A DNA stretch of 43,610 nucleotides from contig JALHOG010000014.1 of the NCBI GenBank assembly GCA_022843125.1, positions 43,090 through 86,699 on the forward strand, written 5' to 3'. The DNA comes from Ilumatobacteraceae bacterium (GTDB taxonomy: Bacteria > Actinomycetota > Acidimicrobiia > Acidimicrobiales > Ilumatobacteraceae). Positions 1 to 7,291 of the stretch are shown here, piece by piece (positions within the stretch are counted from its first letter, which is position 1; every line of letters starts with the position of its first letter). The notes under the pieces were generated by a model that saw nothing but the letters and a program-made list of their open reading frames with translations, was not told the origin of the DNA and ran no database searches. Position numbers and translations under genes: made by a program.

Positions 1-60
1 TTTTCCGGGGGGCTTGGCCCCCCCCAAACCGGCGGCCGGGGGGCGCGGGGGGCCCCCCCC
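1..60. repeat. G/C homopolymer low-complexity end
   Basis: The first 60 bases are runs of 6-8 G or C that can fold on themselves several times. No reading frame or recognisable site is visible. It could be a strong hairpin downstream of the minus-strand protease gene, but such runs at the very start of a sequence are also typical of a poorly assembled contig end. Between it and the first gene there is only a 12-bp perfect palindrome at 146-157. Confidence 0.4.
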
Positions 61-171
61 ACGGAACGCAAGCCGGTCGGGGCCGGCCGGCGTCTGGCGA
101 TGGCGTTGGCGATGGTGACGTGTCCGAGGTGCATGCCCCTCAGACCCGCGATCGCGGCTCTGGATACGCGA

Positions 172-1731
172 TCAGCAGTGGTTGGGCACCGTGGTGGCCG
201 GGTCGTCGATGTCGGCAGCGAACGACTGCAGGACGATCGCGACGCCGTCCACCTGGGCCGAGGTCCCGCACTGCGGCAACGGCTCGGTGCCCGTCGACAG
301 CAACTCGTCCCGAGCTGCCCGGGCGGTGAGGCCGGTGCTCGACATGATCTCGGCGATGTGGCCGGCGGTCAGCGGTGCTGAGAACGACGTGCCGTCCACC
401 GTGGCACGACCGTTGACCAGTGGACCGTTGAACTGGAAGCGCAATCCGCCGATCACGTGGTTCGTCGGGAGCTCCTGGCCGACCGCATACGCATCGACCC
501 ATCCGCCGGTGTTGGAGAACTCGGCCACCGGGCCGGTCTTCGACGGGCTGCTCCACGGGCTGCCGTCGGCGTCCCGAGTGCCGTCGAGCGCACCGATGCT
601 GAACACGGGCTCGAACGCCGCCGGGTAGTGCGGGCGTTCGCTCGCCATGTTCCCCGCCGACGCGACGACGAGCATGCCGCGCGGCTTCACGGGATCGAAC
701 CGGTCGACCATCTCGACCACGCCCTGCGTGCCGAGTGGTTCGAGGAAGGCCGACGCGTCGTTCAGCGCGATGTCGCACACCGTGGTGCCGAACGACATCA
801 CGAGCAGGTCGGGGAGGTTCTGCAGCGAGCTGATCGCGAAGAACGACTGGGTGATGCGACGTGCGGCGTCGACGTCGGTGAGCAGGCCGGTGCGGTTGTT
901 CACGCGGACCATCTCGATCGTCGTGCCCGGAGCGACGGCGGTGATCACGCCGGCGATCGCCTTGCCGTGGCCGGCGGCCGGGTAGTCGACCATCTTCGGG
1001 TCGCCCGCCTTGTCGGCGTTGGGCCGCTCGTCGTCGACGCTCTCGAACAGCGTGGTGTTCGGCAGCTCGTTCGCCCCCTTCGGGGCCAGTCCGGTGTCGT
1101 ACACGAACATCGTCACCCCCGTTCCGAGCGGCGCGTTCGGAACCGGGGCGGTCACCGGCGTCCGGTTCGCTCGGGTGACCAGCGAGCCCGCGTACGGCTC
1201 GGGCGCACCGTTCGGGAAGTAGTGGCTGTACGGGCGCGACGGCGTGAGCGCGTAGTCGGGGGCGCTCGGCTCGCCGTGAGCGGCCCGCATCGCGCGCGCC
1301 AGGGTGACCACGTCGTGCCCGCCGGGGCGCGGTGTGAGGTTGACCGACAGCAGCGGCGCAGCGTCGGGTTGGCCGGGCGGTGCCTTGAAGTTGATCGTCT
1401 CGATCCCGGCGATGTGGGCGGCGGGGCCGTACATCGCGTCGAGGATCGCGTCGACCTGCGGGCCGATCACGAGCGGATCGGTCGCTGTACGCACCACGAG
1501 ACGGTCGTTGCGGTAGGCGACCGACGTCGGGGTGCCGCTCGCGCATTCCGAGGTGGTGTCGATCTTCATGGCGCCGCTGACGTCGTCGAGCCATGTCATC
1601 ACGTCGGTCTGGGTCGAGGTGCCCGCCTCCGAGCCGGTGGCGGTCGCCAGTGCGGCGACGAGGGCAATCACGGAGGCAGCGGTCGTGCGGGTCGATCGGC
1701 TGCGACCCTGCGGTGAATGGGTTCGGTGCAT
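172..1731 (-). CDS. secreted subtilisin-like (S8) serine protease
   Basis: A 519-residue S8 peptidase. The catalytic triad is visible: Asp212 in the YDTG motif, His255 in GHGKAIAG and Ser449 in GTSFSAP, with oxyanion Asn361 in SAGN. The N-terminus has a basic stretch followed by a hydrophobic segment (about residues 18-31), a signal peptide, so the enzyme should act outside the membrane. About 170 residues lie between signal and catalytic domain and may be a propeptide or inhibitory region. The ATG was chosen because GGGAG lies 8 bases upstream and the signal peptide starts there; the frame stays open further upstream. It is the last gene of the CHAT-sigma cluster, 62 bp after its neighbour. 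Its substrate is unknown; a role in processing a product of the same cluster is inference. Confidence 0.9.
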   Translation of the reverse strand: MHRTHSPQGRSRSTRTTAASVIALVAALATATGSEAGTSTQTDVMTWLDDVSGAMKIDTTSECASGTPTSVAYRNDRLVVRTATDPLVIGPQVDAILDAMYGPAAHIAGIETINFKAPPGQPDAAPLLSVNLTPRPGGHDVVTLARAMRAAHGEPSAPDYALTPSRPYSHYFPNGAPEPYAGSLVTRANRTPVTAPVPNAPLGTGVTMFVYDTGLAPKGANELPNTTLFESVDDERPNADKAGDPKMVDYPAAGHGKAIAGVITAVAPGTTIEMVRVNNRTGLLTDVDAARRITQSFFAISSLQNLPDLLVMSFGTTVCDIALNDASAFLEPLGTQGVVEMVDRFDPVKPRGMLVVASAGNMASERPHYPAAFEPVFSIGALDGTRDADGSPWSSPSKTGPVAEFSNTGGWVDAYAVGQELPTNHVIGGLRFQFNGPLVNGRATVDGTSFSAPLTAGHIAEIMSSTGLTARAARDELLSTGTEPLPQCGTSAQVDGVAIVLQSFAADIDDPATTVPNHC

Positions 1732-1793
1732 GGTGGTGTCTCCCTGCGGTGCGTGGCCGACGGCGACGCGGTTCGGACTTCGGTAACGCCGTC

Positions 1794-2279
1794 CTAGATG
1801 ACGAACCAGTCGGTGTGGATACGTCGTTCTTCGCCCAGATCGAGCTCGACGCGCGCGCTCCCGGAGACGGGCACGGTGATCGTGAACGCGCCGACTGCGT
1901 CGAACTCGGCGTCGTGCAGCTCGCCGGTCACGCTCCGGACGGCCACGTGCTCCGGTGTCACCCCGAGGACGACCCCTCGGACCGTGCCGTCGCGGACGGT
2001 GACCTCGATCACGCACGTGCCGTCGTCGACGGTGAACTCGAGGTCGGCGGCGGCTGCGTCACCGCGTGTCCCGGCGAGTTCGGCCGGCGGACGTTCGAGC
2101 AGCGCTGCGAGCTCGGCGTCGACGTCGATCCAGGTGAGGAGACCGGCGCAGCGGGCGATCAGATCCGTGTCGTCGACGGTGCCGAGCGCTCGCCCGAGCG
2201 CAGCCAGGAGCGCACGGTCGCGTTCGTCGGGTGCATCGTCGGACGGCACGTCGTCCGGAGGTGAGACGTCGTCGGTCAA
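1794..2279 (-). CDS. beta-sandwich-type protein of sigma/CHAT clusters, function unknown
   Basis: A 161-residue protein starting at TTG, with GGGAGG 6 bases upstream; the TTGA start overlaps the stop of the preceding 45-residue ORF. Residues 1-25 are acidic and Asp/Pro-rich, 25-65 form a predicted helical part with a WIDVDAELAALLE motif, and the rest is beta-rich, ending in a pattern like carboxypeptidase-regulatory beta-sandwiches (GAFTITVPVSGSARVEL) and a TDWFVI tail. I recall similar two-part proteins next to ECF sigma factors and CHAT genes in actinobacteria, with no assigned role. There is no signal peptide or membrane segment. From position alone it could control or be controlled by the sigma factor, or be a target of the CHAT protease; this is inference. 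Confidence 0.75.
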   Translation of the reverse strand: MTDDVSPPDDVPSDDAPDERDRALLAALGRALGTVDDTDLIARCAGLLTWIDVDAELAALLERPPAELAGTRGDAAAADLEFTVDDGTCVIEVTVRDGTVRGVVLGVTPEHVAVRSVTGELHDAEFDAVGAFTITVPVSGSARVELDLGEERRIHTDWFVI

Positions 2280-2413
2280 CGTGGACCTCCCGGGTCGGAG
2301 TGGGGGTCGGAGTGGGGGTCGGAACTGGAATCGGGAACGAATGGGTGCATCTCGGTGATGACCCACCCGACCCGGGTCGACCGCGACGGATACGTACGAT
2401 CGGGCCGCGTCAT
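2276..2413 (-). CDS. 45-residue microprotein coupled on both sides
   Basis: This small frame fills exactly the 130-bp gap between the sigma factor and the next gene. Its ATG overlaps the sigma stop (ATGA) and its stop overlaps the next start (TTGA), the pattern of translational coupling, which is the main reason for calling it real. The product begins MTRPDRTYPS, has a central VGWVITEMHPFVP stretch and ends with a short repeat, SDPHSDPHSDPGG. Nothing indicates a membrane segment, metal site or known domain. A peptide substrate, a small regulator of the sigma factor, or merely a translational bridge are all possible. The family is not recognised. Confidence 0.6.
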   Translation of the reverse strand: MTRPDRTYPSRSTRVGWVITEMHPFVPDSSSDPHSDPHSDPGGPR

Positions 2414-2976
2414 CGGCCGACCTCCGTGCCGGGTGGCAGGAGCTTGCGCAGCTGGTCGAGACAGCGCTGGCGTGTGGGGCCGAGTGATCCGCGGGGCCGG
2501 TCGAGCGCGGCGGCGATCTCGTCGTACGACAGCGGCGGGTCGAGGGTCATCAACGTGAGCAGCTGGCGGCACGCTTCACCGAGGCGCGCGAACGCGCTGC
2601 GGAGTGCGACGGCGTCCTCGTCTGCGGTCAGCGCCGCCGTGTGCTCGGGGAGTTCGGCAGGTGTCCGGTCCCATCCGTCGGCGACCGGCACCACACGACG
2701 GCGCGTGACGAGCCGACGCGCCTCGTTGCGCACGACCATGCACAGCCACGGTCCGACGCTTCCGGGGTCGCGGATCTGATCGTGCCGCTCGAGGAACCGG
2801 AGCCAGGCCGTTTGCACCAGGTCGTCGGCGGTCGCCCGGTCGACGTCGAAGGAGCGTGCGACGCCCGCCATCTTGGGGGTGTGCCGTGCGAGGAGCACCT
2901 GCCACGCCCGCTCCCGTGCCGCGCCAGGGGTCCGGAGCGCAGCGAGCAGGTCGGCGTCGGTGGTGTCGACGTTCAC
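2410..2976 (-). CDS. ECF RNA polymerase sigma factor
   Basis: A 188-residue sigma-70 family factor of the extracytoplasmic-function type. Region 2 is seen at about residues 30-95 (ATADDLVQTAWLRFLERHDQI, then PWLCMVVRNEARR) and region 4 at about 125-180, with a helix-turn-helix around LSYDEIAAALDRPRGSLGPT. The length fits a minimal two-domain ECF factor. The GTG start overlaps the stop of the TPR-CHAT gene by 4 bases (GTGA), so the two are probably made together. No anti-sigma factor with a membrane segment is nearby; the soluble protein at 1794-2279 or the CHAT protein may take over control, which is inference. Its target promoters are unknown. Confidence 0.92.
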   Translation of the reverse strand: MNVDTTDADLLAALRTPGAARERAWQVLLARHTPKMAGVARSFDVDRATADDLVQTAWLRFLERHDQIRDPGSVGPWLCMVVRNEARRLVTRRRVVPVADGWDRTPAELPEHTAALTADEDAVALRSAFARLGEACRQLLTLMTLDPPLSYDEIAAALDRPRGSLGPTRQRCLDQLRKLLPPGTEVGR

Positions 2977-5579
2977 GCGTCGACACCGATCGTGATCAGC
3001 GCCGCCGACGTGGGGTCGAGGGGTGCCGCACCGGCGTGGCCGCGCCGCTGTGCCAACGACGTGGCGGGGCCGACTCCGGCCCGCAGATCGCTGTGCAGCG
3101 CGATCATCGCCTCGCGAGTGACCACGTCGTCGGGCAGGGGCCCCACCGAGGCGACCACCGACCGGGCTCCGAGATCGAGCAGCGTCGCCGCCAGGCCCTG
3201 GAGCTCCACCCCGACTCGGCCACCCGCGGCTCCGGACTCGCACGTCGCGAGGACGACCGTGTGCGGCACGCGGTCGAGCTGCTGCAGCTCGTAGACCGAC
3301 ATCGGTCCGTCGACCAGCTCGATCGTGGACCACAGCGGGTTGTCCCGTCGGAAGTGGCCGTGCGCCACGACGTGTACGACGTCGTGCCTGCCGATCGCAT
3401 CGAGCGCTGCGCCGACCGTGGCGCGATCACCGTCGAGCACCGTGGCGCCCGGGTGACACGCGGCCACGCCGGCAGCCTCGCCGCTCGCGTGTTCGAGGCG
3501 CGGCCCGGCGACCACCAGTGCGGCGGTTCCCGACGGCTCGTCACCTTCGACGGTGTCGCGCCACCAGGCGGCCGAGGGGGCGAACGTGAACCGGCGGGGG
3601 CGCAGTGTGGCGGTGGCAGCCCACGGCGCTGCGAGCAGCGGTGGCGGCACGACCAGCACCACGTCGTCGGTCCGGATGCGCAGCGGCGCGAGGACGTGCG
3701 CGTCCAGCTCGGCGATCGCGGTCTCGTAGGCGCGTCGGCGGGCATCGGCGACGGCCGGGGTCGACGCGATGCTCAGGCCGCGCAGCGACTCGGCGGCGCG
3801 ATCGGCCAGTCGGGTCAGCACGGCCGGTGGCTCCAGGTCGACGCTGCGCATGCCGCGGCGCTCGACGACCACGGCGATCGTCACCTCGGGCGCGAATCCG
3901 ATCGAGACGACCGTGCGGTCGCCCACGGAGCGGTGGAGCCCGTCGAGCCGTGGCGTGGCGCCATGTCGGTGGTCGTCGTGCGGTTCCCGCAGCCACTGCG
4001 CCCTGATCTCGGATTCGAGCTCTGCCTGTCGGCGACGCAGCGCGTCGGTCGGTTCGCCGGCCTGCTCGGCCTGTCTGAGCTCGGCGGCGTTCGCCCGGAG
4101 CGCTGCGAAGTTGACCCGTCGGACGACGGCGCGCCCTGGCTGCCGGGCGAGCGAGCGCACGTCCTCCATCCAGGTCAGGCGACGTGCCGCAGTGGTCTCG
4201 TGTGCCGCCACGCGCATCGCCGCGGCCGCAGCGGCACGCCCTTCGGCCCCCAGGGCGGGATTCGACTCACCTCCGCCGTACATCTCCTTCGCGGCGGCGA
4301 CCGCTTCGAGGCTCCGCCGCAGTGCGCGTCGAGCGCCGCGGAGGTCGCCCTGTGCGATCGCGAGGTGCGTCGCCGACACCCCCACCAGCGCATCGAGCTG
4401 GGCCAGGCCGCTGCGGCGCGCGGCGCGGGTGGCGCAGGTGAGCTGCGGTTCGCCGCGCCCGACGCTCCCCAGCTCGGCCGCGACGACCACGTGGAGCGCT
4501 CGTGCCTCGACCTCCGCCCGCAGGTCACTCGCTCCGGCGGCCGCCGAAGCGATCCGTTCCAGCTCGTCGAGTGACGCCTCGGTCGACTCGCCGAGCTCGT
4601 GGCGGGCACGGGCGCCTTCGAGCCGTGCTGCGACCGCCCACGCGTTCGGCGCGTCGGCGACGAGCCCGTCGAGGGCGCTGGTCACGAACCGGAGCGATCC
4701 GGCCGCATCACCGTCGAGCCGCGCGGCTTCGGCGGCGGTGAGCTGGGCGAACACCGCGTCCCCGTGTCCCTCGGCCTCGAGCCGCCGCGCCGCTGCGGCT
4801 GCGGCGGCCACGGCGTCCGAGGTCAAGCCGGCGCGCAGCAGCGCCTCGGCGCGCGACAGCAGCGGGAACGAGGCATCGTGCCCGAGCGTCGCCATGCCAT
4901 GCGCGGCCTCGTCGAGGAGTCGCAGCGCGGCATGGAGGTTGCCGCGGTAGGCCTCGGCACAACCCAGATCGTGGATCACCTGGAGCGCCACGAACTCGTG
5001 CCCGGCGTCCCGCAGCAGGGTGACCGCCTCGGTGAGATCGCCGACCGCTTCGTCGATGCGACCCTGGTGGGTCAGGATCCCGCCGCAATTGGCGAGCACG
5101 CGTGCGAGGTCGAGCGCGTTCGCCGCCGCGTCGAGGTCACCACGGAGCTGGTTCTCCGCCTCGCGCAAGAGCGCGAGTGCCTCGTCGTGGCGCCCGGCGT
5201 CGCGGCACACGACGGCGCGCTGCATCGTGGCGCGCCGTGCCACGAGTGGTGAGCCGATCCGGACCACGTCGTCGAGCACGTCGCCGGCGGCGTCGTGACG
5301 GCCGGCCGCGGAGTGCACGGCACCGAGCGCGAGCAGCGCCTCCGCCTCGAGCTCGGGATCGCAGGCGGCCGTGGCGGCCTCGATCGCTGCGCCGAGTGCC
5401 TGCTCAGCGAGCGCGATCTCGCCGAGCAGCAGCATCGCCCGCCCGCGGATCACATCGGCTCGGCTCTCGGTGGCGCGGTCGCCCGCAGCACGGGCCGTCG
5501 CGGCGAGGTCGCGTGCTCCGCCGGCGGCGGATGCGGGATCGCGAACGAGCGTCGTGGCCAAATCGGCCAAAGCGTTCAC
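2973..5579 (-). CDS. TPR-CHAT caspase-like protease
   Basis: An 868-residue protein. Roughly residues 1-430 are Ala/Leu/Glu-rich helical repeats of TPR type; the C-terminal 250 residues are a CHAT domain (Caspase HetF Associated with TPRs). The predicted Cys-His dyad is intact: His740 in VVAHGHF and Cys780 in LATCESG, followed by GLAATLLDLGARSVVAS, a typical CHAT segment. CHAT enzymes are caspase/separase-like peptidases usually switched on through their TPR partner domain; type III-E CRISPR (Craspase) uses one to cleave a sigma-factor inhibitor. There is no signal peptide, so it is cytoplasmic. It is the first gene of the cluster, apparently leaderless, starting at GTG 7 bases after a TATTGT box, and is coupled to the sigma factor by a 4-base overlap. 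The trigger is unknown. Confidence 0.9.
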   Translation of the reverse strand: MNALADLATTLVRDPASAAGGARDLAATARAAGDRATESRADVIRGRAMLLLGEIALAEQALGAAIEAATAACDPELEAEALLALGAVHSAAGRHDAAGDVLDDVVRIGSPLVARRATMQRAVVCRDAGRHDEALALLREAENQLRGDLDAAANALDLARVLANCGGILTHQGRIDEAVGDLTEAVTLLRDAGHEFVALQVIHDLGCAEAYRGNLHAALRLLDEAAHGMATLGHDASFPLLSRAEALLRAGLTSDAVAAAAAAARRLEAEGHGDAVFAQLTAAEAARLDGDAAGSLRFVTSALDGLVADAPNAWAVAARLEGARARHELGESTEASLDELERIASAAAGASDLRAEVEARALHVVVAAELGSVGRGEPQLTCATRAARRSGLAQLDALVGVSATHLAIAQGDLRGARRALRRSLEAVAAAKEMYGGGESNPALGAEGRAAAAAAMRVAAHETTAARRLTWMEDVRSLARQPGRAVVRRVNFAALRANAAELRQAEQAGEPTDALRRRQAELESEIRAQWLREPHDDHRHGATPRLDGLHRSVGDRTVVSIGFAPEVTIAVVVERRGMRSVDLEPPAVLTRLADRAAESLRGLSIASTPAVADARRRAYETAIAELDAHVLAPLRIRTDDVVLVVPPPLLAAPWAATATLRPRRFTFAPSAAWWRDTVEGDEPSGTAALVVAGPRLEHASGEAAGVAACHPGATVLDGDRATVGAALDAIGRHDVVHVVAHGHFRRDNPLWSTIELVDGPMSVYELQQLDRVPHTVVLATCESGAAGGRVGVELQGLAATLLDLGARSVVASVGPLPDDVVTREAMIALHSDLRAGVGPATSLAQRRGHAGAAPLDPTSAALITIGVDA

Positions 5580-5586
5580 GCCGCGG

Positions 5587-5607
5587 ACAATAACGCCCGA
5601 TCGGGCG
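5587..5607 (-). promoter_or_regulatory. promoter and palindrome of the CHAT-sigma cluster
   Basis: On the minus strand a TATTGT box (5592-5587) stands 7 bases before the GTG of the CHAT gene, fitting a leaderless promoter. Directly upstream is a perfect 14-bp palindrome, CGCCCGATCGGGCG (5594-5607), in the spacer of the promoter, where a bound repressor would block RNA polymerase. No good -35 box is seen. The gap to the upstream dioxygenase gene is only 57 bp. Confidence 0.5.
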
Positions 5608-5636
5608 CCCGCAGGCGGGGTTTACGCGAACGGGGC

Positions 5637-6671
5637 TCAGTCTTCGACGATGATGCCGAGGCCGTCGGCGCCGACCTTGACGCGCGGGCCGGCCGCCTCC
5701 TTCTCGGTGGTGGCCTCCTCCTGGTCGCGTGTGGGGATCGTGTTGCCGTCGAGGTCGAGTACGCCGACCGAACCCTGGTACCAGGTGGGCACGATCGGGT
5801 TGGCCCAGAAGTCGCGACGGCGTTCGTCGTGGACGTCCCACCGGATCGGCTCGTGGTCGGGATCACCGGTGAAGTAGTCGGTGGTGTAGATCTCGACGCG
5901 GTGCCCGTCGTCGTCGCGGAGGTACAGGTAGAACGCGTTCGACACGCCGTGGCGGCCGGGGCCGCGCTCGATGTACTTGGCGAGGTTGCGTGAGCCGATC
6001 ACGTCGCACAGGCCGAGGATGTTGTGCGACTCGGGTACGGCGAACGCGATGTGGTGCAGCATCGGCCCGGTGCCGAGCGTGAACGCCATGTCGTGGACGG
6101 TCTGCTTGCGGAACATCCACGCCGCGTAGAGCGTGCCGGTCTTGGTGTCCTCGATGGTCTCCGACAGGCCGAACCCGAGGTCATCGTAGAGGTGGTACGC
6201 GACCGGCACGTTCGGGGTGGCGATGTTGACGTGGTCGAGGCGGTTGATGCTCGCTCCGGAGCGCAGCTCGTAGCGCTGCACGAGCGGCTCGACCCGCTCC
6301 ATCTGGTGCACGAGCTCGATCGGGAATCCGAGCGGGTCGACCGTGCGGACCGTCTCGCCCAGCCCGAGCGTGGTGCCCGCCGGCATCCGCTTCACGGGGC
6401 AGCCGCGCTCGGCGTAGAAGCGTTCGGCACGATCGAGATCGTCCGCGGTTCGCACCCGGAACCCGATCCTGGCGCATGCCGGTGCGGGGCCGGTGCGCAG
6501 CACCACCGAGTGGTGCACGAACTCCTCGAAGCCGCGGAGGTAGAGCGCGTCCGGCTCCTCGGCCTGCACATGGAAGCCGAGGAGGCCGACCCACCAGTCG
6601 CGGGCGCGCTCGAGGTCGGTGACGACGAGGTCGACGTACGCGGAGCGCACGATGTCGGGTGGCGGGGTCAT
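5637..6671 (-). CDS. hpaD: extradiol ring-cleavage dioxygenase, HpaD-like
   Basis: A 344-residue two-domain vicinal-oxygen-chelate (glyoxalase-fold) dioxygenase. The metal ligands can be placed: His147 (LDHVNI), His206 (PMLHHIAF) and Glu260 (HRVEIYTTDY). Spacing and surrounding sequence match homoprotocatechuate 2,3-dioxygenases of the Brevibacterium/Arthrobacter type, which open 3,4-dihydroxyphenylacetate next to its hydroxyls using Fe(II) or Mn(II). It begins at ATG with AGGAG upstream and overlaps the stop of the MarR gene (ATGA), so both come from one transcript. HpaB, whose product would be its substrate, is divergent to that transcript. Another catechol substrate cannot be excluded from sequence. 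Confidence 0.85.
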   Translation of the reverse strand: MTPPPDIVRSAYVDLVVTDLERARDWWVGLLGFHVQAEEPDALYLRGFEEFVHHSVVLRTGPAPACARIGFRVRTADDLDRAERFYAERGCPVKRMPAGTTLGLGETVRTVDPLGFPIELVHQMERVEPLVQRYELRSGASINRLDHVNIATPNVPVAYHLYDDLGFGLSETIEDTKTGTLYAAWMFRKQTVHDMAFTLGTGPMLHHIAFAVPESHNILGLCDVIGSRNLAKYIERGPGRHGVSNAFYLYLRDDDGHRVEIYTTDYFTGDPDHEPIRWDVHDERRRDFWANPIVPTWYQGSVGVLDLDGNTIPTRDQEEATTEKEAAGPRVKVGADGLGIIVED

Positions 6672-7255
6672 GTGGTTGCTCCTGTTCCGTGGCGGCGACT
6701 CACCCACGGCCGGTTGGACGCGTCGGCGAGTCTGGCGAGCAGATGGGTGAGCGTGGCGCGCTCGTCGGCATCGAGGGCGGCGGCCCATTCGGCCTCGCGA
6801 CGATTGTGGTCGCGGAAAGCACTCGTGAGCCGCAGCTCGCCGGCGCGACTGATCGACAGCACCACCGAGCGCGCATCGCGGTCGGCGTCGCGGCGCTCGA
6901 TCAACCCGTCGGCCTCGAGCGTCTTCGCGAGCGCGGAGACGGCCTGCCGGCTCATGCCGCTCAGCTCCGCCAGGCGGCTCGGCTCCAGCGGGCCGCTGAT
7001 CCACAGCGTGAACAACGCTCGCCAGGCCGACCAGCTCCAGCCGGCGGGGCGGTGCACGGTCGACTCGAGGTCGTAGACGACGGCGTTGGTCACCCGGTGC
7101 AGGAGCATGACGAGCGCCATCGCGTCGGTGTCGGTGCCGTCCACACGCGCAGCCACCTCGGTGACGGCTCGGTCGACGAAGCTGATCGCCTCGTCCCCCC
7201 GGGCCGCCTGCGTGCGCTCGACGGTGCGCTCGACCGGTGCTCCCGACGTGACCAT
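6668..7255 (-). CDS. MarR-family transcriptional regulator
   Basis: A 195-residue winged-helix protein. The DNA-binding core is at about residues 75-145: LAELSGMSRQAVSALAKTLEADGLIERR followed by the wing DADRDARSVVLSISRAG, which is the MarR signature. It is transcribed with hpaD (4-base overlap) and divergently from hpaB across only 36 bp, the arrangement of HpaR, the MarR-type repressor of 4-hydroxyphenylacetate genes that is released by the aromatic substrate. Autoregulation and control of both sides is therefore likely but inferred. The start may be the ATG used here or a GTG two codons upstream. Confidence 0.88.
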   Translation of the reverse strand: MVTSGAPVERTVERTQAARGDEAISFVDRAVTEVAARVDGTDTDAMALVMLLHRVTNAVVYDLESTVHRPAGWSWSAWRALFTLWISGPLEPSRLAELSGMSRQAVSALAKTLEADGLIERRDADRDARSVVLSISRAGELRLTSAFRDHNRREAEWAAALDADERATLTHLLARLADASNRPWVSRRHGTGATT

Positions 7256-7282
7256 TGACACGAAAGTACAACCTTTGACTAA
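7255..7282. promoter_or_regulatory. shared control region of marR-hpaD and hpaB
   Basis: Only 36 bp separate the two divergent starts. The stretch is AT-richer than its surroundings and holds TTGAC twice in direct orientation 20 bp apart (7255, 7275), plus an imperfect inverted pair, GAAAG/CTTT, around a TACAAC centre. The first TTGACA could be a -35 for hpaB, with a weak -10 near 7277-7282 and an almost leaderless transcript. A MarR dimer bound here would cover both promoters. Exact boxes are uncertain. Confidence 0.45.
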
Positions 7283-7291
7283 CCTGGCGCA

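Noticed and set aside
457..1716. Long plus-strand frame of over 400 codons opposite the S8 protease
   Set aside because: Arg/Val/Gly-rich composition without motifs; it is the mirror of the minus-strand gene, whose catalytic triad is intact.
2856..4574. 572-codon plus-strand frame opposite the CHAT gene
   Set aside because: Low-complexity Arg/Gly composition; the opposite strand encodes a clear CHAT domain.
172..5579. CHAT-sigma cluster as part of a type III-E CRISPR (Craspase) system
   Set aside because: No effector nuclease, Cas1/Cas2 or repeat array anywhere in the window; only the protease-sigma logic is comparable.
5580..7255. CHAT cluster as a continuation of the marR-hpaD operon
   Set aside because: The 57-bp gap holds its own promoter-like box and palindrome; read-through is possible but not supported.
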